This document shows positions 1 through 6,600 of a DNA stretch of 11,020 bases, in pieces. The stretch comes from Oscillospiraceae bacterium. GTDB taxonomy: Bacteria; Bacillota; Clostridia; Oscillospirales; Ruminococcaceae. Position 1 is the first letter of the stretch. Each line of letters begins with the position of its first letter. Location of the stretch: assembly GCA_016302655.1 (NCBI GenBank), contig JAEDNF010000030.1:1-11020 (forward strand), written 5' to 3'. Below the pieces are notes generated by a model. It ran no database searches. It saw only the letters and a program-made list of their open reading frames with translations, and was not told the origin of the DNA. The position numbers and the translations under genes are program-made.

Positions 1-72
1 AAATATCTAAAATGCAGATTAAAGGTTAAGGACGATGAGGCTTATGAAACCTTTGAGGTCAGCGTCAGCTAA
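1..72 (+). CDS. C-terminal tail of an unidentified upstream gene (partial)
   Basis: Frame 1 is open from the first base and ends at TAA 70-72. It gives the last 23 residues of a protein, ending in AYETFEVSVS. The stretch is too short to identify. In related ICEs the VirD4-like coupling protein gene (CD1115 family) lies upstream of the Maff2 gene, so this could be its end or that of a small gene in between. I do not recognise the tail as VirD4. The reading frame could also be open by chance, since 23 codons is little evidence. Its stop is followed by a 119-nt non-coding gap. Confidence 0.4.
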   Translation, partial: KYLKCRLKVKDDEAYETFEVSVS

Positions 73-77
73 AATTC

Positions 78-108
78 CAACCGTTTGAATTTTTTAATTC
101 AGTGGTTG
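78..108 (+). other. Imperfect stem-loop after the upstream gene
   Basis: CAACC (78-82) pairs with GGTTG (104-108), and TGAATT (86-91) pairs with AATTCA (96-101) around a TTTT loop. A small internal loop separates the two stems. It lies 6 nt after the stop of the partial gene and could be a weak terminator or a processing site. It lacks a clear downstream T-run, so termination would be inefficient. Confidence 0.3.
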
Positions 109-136
109 TTCACATAGATACGACACAAGACATAAG
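109..136 (+). promoter_or_regulatory. Possible sigma-A-type promoter for the Maff2 gene
   Basis: TTCACA (109-114) matches the -35 consensus TTGACA at 5 of 6 positions. After a 16-nt spacer comes CATAAG (131-136), which matches the -10 consensus TATAAT at 4 of 6. Transcription would start near 143 and leave a leader of about 50 nt before the ATG at 192. This is a weak match found by eye. A dedicated promoter would fit a pilin-like gene that needs more product than its neighbours, but read-through from upstream is equally possible. Confidence 0.3.
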
Positions 137-191
137 ACATTTTTTGCAATACACAAATTAAACATTTTCAAATTTAAGGAGGAAAAAGATT

Positions 192-407
192 ATGGCATTT
201 TTCAACTCAGCAGTAACCGTACTGCAAACACTTGTAATAGCTCTCGGAGCAGGACTTGGTATTTGGGGTGCTATTAACCTTATGGAAGGATATGGTAATG
301 ATAACCCCGGTGCAAAATCACAGGGCATGAAACAGCTTATGGCAGGCGGAGGCGTAGCACTTATCGGAATGACGTTAGTACCGCTTCTGTCAGGATTGTT
401 CAACTAA
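192..407 (+). CDS. Maff2 family mobile element protein (pilin-like candidate)
   Basis: This 71-aa membrane protein matches the Maff2 family found in Tn1549/CTn-type conjugative elements, always next to the TrbL gene. Two hydrophobic helices are visible: about residues 9-31, rich in Gly and Ala, and about 47-69. A short polar loop (GYGNDNPGAKSQ) lies between them. Size, two-helix layout and position before the TrbL/PrgI/VirB4 genes resemble VirB2/TrbC pilins, so a role as pilus or channel subunit is inferred, not shown. The start is ATG 192 after AAGGAGG at 176-182. A strong terminator directly follows at 422-453, which would let this gene be expressed more than the downstream genes. Confidence 0.9.
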   Translation: MAFFNSAVTVLQTLVIALGAGLGIWGAINLMEGYGNDNPGAKSQGMKQLMAGGGVALIGMTLVPLLSGLFN

Positions 408-421
408 AGAGCACGGACGGT

Positions 422-453
422 AAAGCCCCTGCAATATTCTTGCGGGGGCTTTT
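422..453 (+). terminator. Intrinsic terminator or attenuator after the Maff2 gene
   Basis: A 13-bp stem with one G-U wobble pairs 422-434 with 440-452 around the loop TATTC, and the stem ends in a T-run at 450-453. The core is GCCCC against GGGGC. It sits 15 nt past the Maff2 stop and 82 nt before the next start. The short T-run suggests partial termination, which would reduce but not abolish transcription of the channel genes. I see no clear promoter between it and the TrbL gene. Confidence 0.8.
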
Positions 454-464
454 GAAAGGTGAAT

Positions 465-516
465 AACTTGCAAGGCAAGTTGTAGCGAGCAAATCCGTAA
501 GGATTTGTGTTAGCGT
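465..516 (+). repeat. Paired perfect hairpins between Maff2 and TrbL genes (palindromic repeat candidate)
   Basis: Two perfect 7-bp hairpins lie side by side: AACTTGC (465-471) with GCAAGTT (475-481), loop AAG, and CAAATCC (490-496) with GGATTTG (501-507), loop GTAA. The second is flanked on both sides by TAGCG (483-487 and 511-515). Neither has a T-run, so they do not look like terminators. The AAAGGAGG of the TrbL gene follows at 519-526. The layout of two hairpins with a flanked second stem and a nearby Shine-Dalgarno recalls the insert in topB at 8803-8910. It may be a dispersed repeat or an mRNA-stability or translation-control element. Confidence 0.5.
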
Positions 517-518
517 AG

Positions 519-526
519 AAAGGAGG
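519..526 (+). promoter_or_regulatory. Ribosome binding site fixing a TTG start for the TrbL-like gene
   Basis: AAAGGAGG at 519-526 is a near-perfect Shine-Dalgarno sequence 8 nt before TTG 535. No in-frame ATG lies nearby, so the TTG start is well supported. Confidence 0.85.
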
Positions 527-534
527 AAAACTCG

Positions 535-1404
535 TTGGATTATATTTTTGATAAATTCACCGAATGGATAAAAAACCTTCTTGTCGATGGCATAATGAAC
601 AATTTGTCCGGGCTATTTGATAATGTCAATGCAAAGGTTTCAGAAATCAGTACGCAAATAGGTTCTACTCCACAGGCTTGGAACGGCAACATTTTCAATA
701 TGATAAAAAACCTGTCGGATAATGTGATTTTGCCAATAGCGGGTGTAATACTTGCTTTGGTAATGACTTTAGAGCTGATACAGCTTATAACCGACAGGAA
801 TAATCTACACGATGTTGATACTTGGATGTTTTTCAAATGGATATTCAAGACAGCCTGTGCGGTTCTTATTGTTTCCCATACTTGGGATTTGGTAATGGGA
901 GTATTTGATGTAGCCCAAAATGTAATAAGCCGTTCATCCGGCATTATAAACGGAACATTGAATATTGATATTGCTTCACATTTTGCAGACCTTGAAACAA
1001 GACTGCAAGCAATGGGCATTGGAGAGCTGTTGGGACTTTGGCTGCAATCGTTCATTGTCGGTATTACGATGTGGGCATTATCAATTTGCATTTTTATCAT
1101 AGCTTACGGACGAATGATTGAGATATATCTTGTAACTTCGGTTGCTCCTATTCCGATGTCCACAATGGTCAATCGCGAATGGGGACAGATGGGACAGAAC
1201 TATTTAAGAAGTTTGTTTGCATTGGGTTTTCAGGGCTTTTTAATTATGGTATGTATAGCGATTTATGCGGTGTTGGTTCAAAATATGATTGTGGACACCA
1301 ATGTCAGCACGGCTATCTGGTCGTGTATGGGCTATACGGTTCTTTTATGCTTTACCCTATTCAAAACCGGCTCGCTTGCAAAAAGCGTGTTTAATGCGCA
1401 TTAA
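535..1404 (+). CDS. TrbL/VirB6-like conjugal transfer membrane protein
   Basis: This 289-aa polytopic membrane protein belongs to the VirB6/TrbL-like group of Tn1549/CTn elements (C. difficile CD1112 type by my recollection of family naming). These proteins form the inner-membrane part of the type IV secretion channel. Visible features: an amphipathic N-terminus (about 1-60), hydrophobic segments near 64-86, 100-120, 165-190, 226-250 and 258-276, and a conserved-looking stretch near 193-216 (YLVTSVAPIPMSTM, then REWGQMG) typical of this group. The TTG start at 535 is set by AAAGGAGG at 519-526. The TAA at 1402-1404 is followed after 17 nt by the PrgI gene, so the two are co-transcribed. Identification rests on family pattern and gene order. 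Confidence 0.85.
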   Translation: MDYIFDKFTEWIKNLLVDGIMNNLSGLFDNVNAKVSEISTQIGSTPQAWNGNIFNMIKNLSDNVILPIAGVILALVMTLELIQLITDRNNLHDVDTWMFFKWIFKTACAVLIVSHTWDLVMGVFDVAQNVISRSSGIINGTLNIDIASHFADLETRLQAMGIGELLGLWLQSFIVGITMWALSICIFIIAYGRMIEIYLVTSVAPIPMSTMVNREWGQMGQNYLRSLFALGFQGFLIMVCIAIYAVLVQNMIVDTNVSTAIWSCMGYTVLLCFTLFKTGSLAKSVFNAH

Positions 1405-1421
1405 GGGAAGGAGGAATTTAG

Positions 1422-1817
1422 ATGGCTTATGTACCTGTACCAAAGGACTTAACAAAGGTCAAAACAAAAGTAATGTTCAACCTTACAAAACGACAGCTTA
1501 TATGCTTCGGCTTGGGCATTGTTATCGGCTTGCCGATATTCTTTCTTACAAAGAGTGCACTTGGTACAAGTGTTTCGGCAATGCTTATGATTATTGTGAT
1601 GCTTCCTTGTTTTATGCTTGCACTATATGAAAAGCACGGGCAGCCGCTTGAAAAGGTGCTGAAGAATATCATTGATGTATGCTTTCTTCGTCCTAAGGAG
1701 CGACCGTATATGACAAACAATTTTTATGATTGCTTACACAGACAGGAAGAACTTGAAAAGGAGGTTACAAACATTGTACACAAAAAATCTAAGCCGTGCG
1801 GACAAAAACGCCATTGA
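1422..1817 (+). CDS. PrgI family conjugal transfer membrane protein
   Basis: This 131-aa protein starts MAYVPVPKDL, the typical beginning of PrgI family proteins, which sit next to VirB4 in Gram-positive conjugation systems and act as VirB3-like inner-membrane partners of the ATPase. Two transmembrane helices are visible at about 25-42 and 48-69. They are followed by a short motif ending FLRPKERPY (about 88-96) and a charged cytoplasmic tail rich in Lys and Glu. ATG 1422 is preceded by AAGGAGG at 1408-1414. Its last 44 nt (1774-1817) overlap the start of the VirB4 gene, suggesting coupled translation. Confidence 0.9.
   Translation: MAYVPVPKDLTKVKTKVMFNLTKRQLICFGLGIVIGLPIFFLTKSALGTSVSAMLMIIVMLPCFMLALYEKHGQPLEKVLKNIIDVCFLRPKERPYMTNNFYDCLHRQEELEKEVTNIVHKKSKPCGQKRH
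1756..1765 (+). promoter_or_regulatory. Ribosome binding site fixing the TTG start of the VirB4 gene
   Basis: AAAAGGAGGT at 1756-1765 lies inside the PrgI coding sequence, 8 nt before TTG 1774. The only upstream in-frame ATG (1726) has no comparable site, so the TTG is the better VirB4 start. Confidence 0.8.
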
Positions 1818-4158
1818 TACGGCTATCCGTAAGGCAAAAAAAGAAGACAAGAAACAGATGTCGGCTCAAGCTAGTATTCCGTTTCAGCAGATGTTTCGTG
1901 ACGGAATATGCAAGGTCAGCGACAACTATTACACAAAAACCATTCGCTTTCAGGATATTAACTATCAGCTTAATCAGAATGAGGATAAAACGGCTATTTT
2001 TGATGGTTGGAGTGATTTTTTAAACTACTTTGACAGCTCAGTAAACTTTGAACTGTCATTTATGAACCTGTCCGCAAAGGACGACAGCTTTTCCCGACAG
2101 CTTATTATCCCACCTCAGGGCGACGACTTTGATGAAATCCGTGAGGAATATACGGAAATGCTTCAGGACAGGCTTGCGAGGGGCAATAACGGGCTTATCA
2201 AGACAAAGTATATTACTTTCGGCATAGAAGCCGATAATATCAAAGCAGCAAAGCCGCGCATAGAGCGTATCGAAACCGATATTCTCAACAACTTTAAGAA
2301 GCTCGGTGTAGCCGCTGCTCCGTTAAACGGTACAGAACGGCTAAAGGTAATGTACGATATGTTTCATCTTGACGCAACCGATCCGTTTCGCTTCTCATGG
2401 GATTGGCTCCCGAAAACAGGCTTGTCTGCCAAGGACTTTATAGCTCCTACTTCCTTTGAATTTAGGAACGGATATGCTTTTAAGGTTGGAAGCAAATTCG
2501 GAAGTGCATATTTCTTACAGATACTTGCACCGGAATTATCGGACAGAATGCTTGCGGATTTTCTTGATATGCAAAGCTCCGTTATTGTTTCTATGCATAT
2601 TCAGTCGGTCGATCAGGTGAAGGCTATTAAGACAATCAAACGTAAAATAACCGACCTTGATAAGATGAAAATCGAGGAACAGAAGAAAGCTGTTCGTGCA
2701 GGCTATGATATGGATATTATTCCGTCAGACCTTGCCACTTACGGCTCTGAGGCAAAAAAGCTCTTGCAGGACTTACAAAGCCGAAATGAGCGAATGTTTC
2801 TTATGACATTCATTGTCGTAAATCTCGGCGATACAAAGCGAAAGCTGGACAGTAATGTATTTCAGGCAAAATCCATTGCACAGAAATACAACTGTACTTT
2901 GGAACGACTTGATTTCAGGCAGGAAGAAGCGTTGATGTCTTCTCTTCCTCTCGGTAAAAACTTAATCGAAATACAGCGGGGCTTAACTACATCAAGCGTC
3001 GCTATTTTTATACCCTTTACCACACAAGAACTGTTCCAAACGGGAAAAGAAGCTCTGTATTGCGGTATTAACGCACTTTCAAATAACCTGATTATGGTTG
3101 ACCGAAAACTTCTTAAAAATCCAAACGGGCTTATACTCGGTACACCGGGTTCCGGTAAATCTTTTTCGGCAAAGAGAGAAATTGCAAATGTTTTTCTCGT
3201 CACCGAGGACGATATTATCATCTGTGATCCTGAAGCAGAGTACGGTCCGCTTGTAGAAAGACTGCACGGACAGGTCATAAAAATCTCTCCGACTTCGGGG
3301 GATTTTATAAATCCGATGGACTTGAATTTAAACTATTCGGAGGAAGAAAATCCGCTGTCTTTGAAATCAGACTTCATACTATCGCTTTGTGAACTGATTG
3401 TCGGAGGAAAAGAGGGCTTGCAGCCTGTAGAAAAGACGATTATTGACCGTTGCGTAAGTCTTATTTACAGAAATTACTTGAACGATCCGAAGCCTGAGAA
3501 TATGCCTATTTTGGAGGACTTATACAATGAACTCCGTAAGCAGGACGAGAAAGAAGCACAGTATATAGCTACCGCGCTCGAAATCTATGTAACAGGCTCA
3601 CTTAATGTATTCAACCACAGGACAAACGTAAATATTCATAGCAGAGTTGTGAGTTACGATATTAAGGAGCTTGGCAAACAGCTTAAAAAGATAGGTATGC
3701 TTATCGTTCAGGATCAGGTATGGAACAGAGTAACCGTAAACCGCGAAGCACATAAATCCACACGTTACTATATTGATGAGATGCACTTGCTGTTAAAAGA
3801 AGAACAGACGGCGGCATACACGGTTGAGATTTGGAAGCGTTTCCGTAAATGGGGCGGTATTCCGACAGGTATTACGCAGAATGTCAAAGATCTCTTATCT
3901 TCAAGAGAGGTCGAGAATATATTTGAAAATTCTGATTATGTGTATATGCTAAATCAAGCACAGGGTGACAGACAGATACTTGCAAAGCAATTAAATATCT
4001 CAAATCATCAGCTATCCTATGTTACTCATTCAAGTGAGGGCGAAGGCTTGCTGTTTTACGGCAGTACGATATTGCCGTTTGTTGACCGTTTCCCCAAGGA
4101 TACGAAACTCTACGGTATAATGACAACCAAGCCTCAAGAGCAGATCGAAAGGTCGTGA
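1774..4158 (+). CDS. virB4: VirB4-like conjugal transfer ATPase
   Basis: This is the hexameric ATPase that powers assembly of the type IV secretion channel and substrate transfer at the membrane. From TTG 1774 the protein has 794 aa and begins MYTKNLSRADKNAID, which resembles related VirB4 N-termini. An ATG at 1726 would add 16 residues but lacks a ribosome site. The N-terminal half (about 1-400) is the variable VirB4/TrbE domain. The ATPase domain carries Walker A GTPGSGKS at 456-463, an acidic DPEAEYG motif shortly after, and Walker B ending YYIDEMH with Asp668 and Glu669. A later GITQNVKDLL motif is also typical of VirB4. All catalytic residues look intact. It overlaps the PrgI gene by 44 nt. 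It belongs to the CD1110-type VirB4 group of Tn1549/CTn elements. Confidence 0.95.
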   Translation: MYTKNLSRADKNAIDTAIRKAKKEDKKQMSAQASIPFQQMFRDGICKVSDNYYTKTIRFQDINYQLNQNEDKTAIFDGWSDFLNYFDSSVNFELSFMNLSAKDDSFSRQLIIPPQGDDFDEIREEYTEMLQDRLARGNNGLIKTKYITFGIEADNIKAAKPRIERIETDILNNFKKLGVAAAPLNGTERLKVMYDMFHLDATDPFRFSWDWLPKTGLSAKDFIAPTSFEFRNGYAFKVGSKFGSAYFLQILAPELSDRMLADFLDMQSSVIVSMHIQSVDQVKAIKTIKRKITDLDKMKIEEQKKAVRAGYDMDIIPSDLATYGSEAKKLLQDLQSRNERMFLMTFIVVNLGDTKRKLDSNVFQAKSIAQKYNCTLERLDFRQEEALMSSLPLGKNLIEIQRGLTTSSVAIFIPFTTQELFQTGKEALYCGINALSNNLIMVDRKLLKNPNGLILGTPGSGKSFSAKREIANVFLVTEDDIIICDPEAEYGPLVERLHGQVIKISPTSGDFINPMDLNLNYSEEENPLSLKSDFILSLCELIVGGKEGLQPVEKTIIDRCVSLIYRNYLNDPKPENMPILEDLYNELRKQDEKEAQYIATALEIYVTGSLNVFNHRTNVNIHSRVVSYDIKELGKQLKKIGMLIVQDQVWNRVTVNREAHKSTRYYIDEMHLLLKEEQTAAYTVEIWKRFRKWGGIPTGITQNVKDLLSSREVENIFENSDYVYMLNQAQGDRQILAKQLNISNHQLSYVTHSSEGEGLLFYGSTILPFVDRFPKDTKLYGIMTTKPQEQIERS

Positions 4159-4223
4159 TGATATTTTACAGATAACAAATTAGAGGTATTTACAGACAAG
4201 GATTTTATAAGGAGGACTACAAT

Positions 4224-4631
4224 ATGAACTACAACTACGAAACAATGCAGATTATTATGGAGAGTGCAGACATTTTATACACTATGCTTCAGGAGCTTAA
4301 CGACGGTATCAGAAGCTTACCCGGATGTAAAATGACCGCAAACCTTAAAAGACTTTCGGCTAATATCGGAGCAACATGCAACGGTATCTATCAGACTATG
4401 AGGAGTATCGGTATGGAATCAGAATTTCCGTGTGAGCAGTGTCCGGCAGATATGGATGAATACAACGGTGCCGATATTCCTTCCGGTTCTGATTTGAAAG
4501 AGTTTTTAGATAAGATTGCCGGAATACTGGTTTCGGATAAGCCTGTTTCAATCTCCGCTGATATTTATATTAACGAGGGACACTCAGAGAATGCGGGCAA
4601 CGATTACGATGATGATGAGGATGATGAATGA
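4224..4631 (+). CDS. Hypothetical 135-aa protein with acidic tail
   Basis: I do not recognise this protein. ATG 4224 follows AAGGAGG at 4209-4215, and codon use looks like that of the neighbours, so it is very likely translated. The N-terminal part (about 1-65) is predicted helical and contains Cys residues in GCKM and GATCNG. A CEQC pair follows near residues 69-72. The last dozen residues are almost all Asp and Glu (DYDDDEDDE). There is no signal peptide or membrane helix, so it is probably cytoplasmic. It lies between the VirB4 and NlpC/P60 genes, 65 nt after the former. By C. difficile numbering a CD1109 locus would fall here, but I cannot say whether this is a homologue. The CxxC could be a metal or redox site, but a single pair is weak evidence. 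Confidence 0.8.
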   Translation: MNYNYETMQIIMESADILYTMLQELNDGIRSLPGCKMTANLKRLSANIGATCNGIYQTMRSIGMESEFPCEQCPADMDEYNGADIPSGSDLKEFLDKIAGILVSDKPVSISADIYINEGHSENAGNDYDDDEDDE

Positions 4632-4668
4632 TTATGAAAAACAAATTCAGACAAGGCGGTGGTAACAG

Positions 4669-6360
4669 GTGGCGAAAAGATCTCCAAAACTGCTGTTTAC
4701 CGACGAAGAACGGAATACGCCCGAACTTAAAAGGGCTGTCAAGAAAGCAGATAAATCAATCACAAAACTTGAGAAAGCCGAGGCGAACATTCCGAAGAAA
4801 AGGATAAAGAAAAAACAGCGGTTTATCGACGAAAAAAGCGGTAAGGTCGAGACAAAGATTATGTTCGAGGAAGTCGATAAAAAGAAGCCGTCATCTCAAT
4901 TGAAATCGGAAGTAAGGACAGCACCCGCACAATTTGCGGCGGGTGCTGCCGTAAACATACTTCGAGACAACGAGGACGACAGTGCGGCAACGGACATAAC
5001 GCACAGTGTAGAGAAAACCGCCGATACAAGCATAAGAGCTACACAATTTGCAAACCGTTCATCAAAGCTGAAACCCTATAAGAATGCGGAAAGAGCAGAG
5101 AAACAAGCTGACAAGGCTAATATTACTGCTCTCAACAAACAGGCTAAATATCAGTCGCGTGAAAACTCCGGCTCTAATCCCCAATCCAAACGTCAGCAGA
5201 AAAAAGCCATTAAAAAGGAATATGCAAAAGCCAAACAAAGCGGAGCAACGACAAAGAAAGCGACAGAGATTACAAAAGAAGCGTCCAAAAAGACCGCGGA
5301 TACTTCAAAAAAGATTGCTGAATTTGTGAGGCATCATAAAACGGCATTTGCAATTATCGGTGGTATTGCTGCCGTTATCGTTATGATTTGCTGTATCTGC
5401 TCCTCCTGCTCCGTTATGTTTCAAGGTGCAACATCGGCGATAGCAAGCTCTACATATCCGAGCGAGGACAGCGAAATGCTTGCAGCGGAAGAAAGGTATA
5501 AAGCAATGGAACAGGAATTGTCGGATAAAATCTCAAATTACGAAAGTACCCACAGCTATGATGAGTACATTTATGAGCTTGATGATATTGAACACGATCC
5601 GTATGTATTGATTTCCGCACTGACAGCTCTAAAACAAGGGGCGTGGACTGTTTCAGAGATTGAAAGCGACTTGTCCGATTTATTTGCAAGGCAGTATGTT
5701 CTGACAGAAACCGTGACGGTTGAACAAAGAACGAGAACGGTTACAAACCCGGACGGAACAACCTCCGAGGAAACTTATGATTATTATATTTGTACCGTAA
5801 AGCTCGTCAACAATAACCTGTCACATATTCCGTCTGAAATATTAAGTCAAGACCAATTAGAGCTGTATGCGACATATATGAAAACGCTTGGCAACAGACC
5901 TGATTTATTCGGAGATTCTGTGTATGTGGATAAATACATCAATACAGAATATGATGACTATGCAATACCGCCTGACGCATTATCCGATGTAAAATTTGCT
6001 GCTATGATGAATGAAGCAAAGAAATATCTCGGTTATCCCTATGTTTGGGGCGGTTCTACTCCCTCTACTTCGTTTGATTGCTCAGGATTTGTGTGCTGGG
6101 TAGTTAATCACAGCGGTTGGAGCGTGGGCAGAACTACGGCAGAGGGATTGCGTCAGCAATGTGTGAGGGTTTCACCGGCAAATGCTAAACCCGGCGACCT
6201 TATTTTCTTTGAAAAGACGTATAACACGGTAGGAGCATCTCATGTTGGTATCTATGTCGGTGACGGTATGATGATACACTGCGGCGATCCAATTCAGTAT
6301 GCGAATGTCAACTCAGCATATTTCAGCTCACATTTTATGCAATATGGCAGACTGCCATAA
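4669..6360 (+). CDS. CD1108 family NlpC/P60 cell-wall hydrolase
   Basis: This 563-aa membrane-anchored peptidoglycan hydrolase should open the cell wall for the conjugation machine. Residues 1-224 are cytoplasmic, hydrophilic and Lys-rich, with family-typical sequence (SKLKPYK, then KRQQKKAIKKEY). One transmembrane helix spans about 225-246 (includes IIGGIAAVIVMICCICSSC). The extracellular part has a linker with a Glu-rich helix near 265-285, a TVTVEQRTRTVTNPDG stretch, and a C-terminal NlpC/P60 domain (about 440-563). The likely catalytic triad is Cys471 in FDCSG, His525 in SHVGIY and His537 in MIHCGD. The start is GTG 4669 with a weak AAGGCGG site near 4653-4659, weaker than its neighbours, so output may be lower. 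Unlike VirB1-type enzymes, no transglycosylase domain is seen. Confidence 0.93.
   Translation: MAKRSPKLLFTDEERNTPELKRAVKKADKSITKLEKAEANIPKKRIKKKQRFIDEKSGKVETKIMFEEVDKKKPSSQLKSEVRTAPAQFAAGAAVNILRDNEDDSAATDITHSVEKTADTSIRATQFANRSSKLKPYKNAERAEKQADKANITALNKQAKYQSRENSGSNPQSKRQQKKAIKKEYAKAKQSGATTKKATEITKEASKKTADTSKKIAEFVRHHKTAFAIIGGIAAVIVMICCICSSCSVMFQGATSAIASSTYPSEDSEMLAAEERYKAMEQELSDKISNYESTHSYDEYIYELDDIEHDPYVLISALTALKQGAWTVSEIESDLSDLFARQYVLTETVTVEQRTRTVTNPDGTTSEETYDYYICTVKLVNNNLSHIPSEILSQDQLELYATYMKTLGNRPDLFGDSVYVDKYINTEYDDYAIPPDALSDVKFAAMMNEAKKYLGYPYVWGGSTPSTSFDCSGFVCWVVNHSGWSVGRTTAEGLRQQCVRVSPANAKPGDLIFFEKTYNTVGASHVGIYVGDGMMIHCGDPIQYANVNSAYFSSHFMQYGRLP
4920..4947 (+). repeat. Perfect 9-bp inverted repeat inside the NlpC/P60 gene
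   Basis: AGCACCCGC (4920-4928) pairs with GCGGGTGCT (4939-4947) around a 10-nt loop. It encodes an Ala-rich patch (APAQFAAGAA, about residues 85-94) in the otherwise charged N-terminal region. It is not followed by a T-run. It may be chance, or the remnant of a small palindromic insert like the one in topB. Confidence 0.4.
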
Positions 6361-6372
6361 AGGAGGATTATT

Positions 6373-6600
6373 ATGAACGAACGAATTACAAGGCTCAAAG
6401 AGGACTATGCGAAAAACGAAAGTAAAATCGCGTCCCTGCAAGCAAAAAACAAAAAGCTTGCCGAGAAAATAACTCAGCATGAAAACGCCGAAATTATCGG
6501 CGCAGTCCGCAGTACCGGAATAAGCATTGACGAGCTTTTGAGCTTGCTCGGCAAAACAGAAATTAAGAATGATTTGGAGGATAATGACAATGAGATTTAA
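6373..6600 (+). CDS. DUF4315 family protein
   Basis: This 75-aa protein has the typical DUF4315 layout. A charged coiled coil (about 1-37, repeating Lys/Glu/Leu/Ile) is followed by the family motif NAEIIGAVRSTGIS (38-51) and a short helix (ELLSLLG). DUF4315 proteins are small and of unknown function, and are encoded between the CD1108 and DUF4366 genes in Tn1549/CTn-type elements, as here. The coiled coil suggests an adaptor or oligomerisation role, by inference only. ATG 6373 follows an AAAGGAGG that overlaps the stop of the previous gene (about 6359-6366). Its last 11 nt overlap the next gene, so translation is probably coupled. Confidence 0.9.
   Translation: MNERITRLKEDYAKNESKIASLQAKNKKLAEKITQHENAEIIGAVRSTGISIDELLSLLGKTEIKNDLEDNDNEI
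6576..6580 (+). promoter_or_regulatory. Ribosome binding site deciding the start of the DUF4366 gene
   Basis: GGAGG (6576-6580) lies inside the DUF4315 gene. ATG 6569 precedes it and ATG 6584 is only 3 nt away, while ATG 6590 is 9 nt away and begins a clean signal peptide. ATG 6590 is therefore chosen. Confidence 0.75.

Noticed and set aside
540..1100. Long antisense open frame opposite the TrbL-like gene
   Set aside because: The + strand gene has a strong ribosome site, membrane helices and family context. The antisense product has no recognisable features.
1289..1630. + strand frame spanning the trbL-prgI junction
   Set aside because: It overlaps two well supported genes out of frame and has no ribosome site.
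4634..4810. Alternative + strand frame starting ATG 4634 between the acidic-tail gene and the NlpC/P60 gene
   Set aside because: It lies mostly inside the NlpC/P60 gene in another frame and reads as a basic shadow without a good ribosome site.
6484..6500. Small hairpin (CGCCGA/TCGGCG) in the DUF4315 gene
   Set aside because: It is only 6 bp, without a T-run, and encodes the conserved NAEIIGA family motif, so protein coding explains it.
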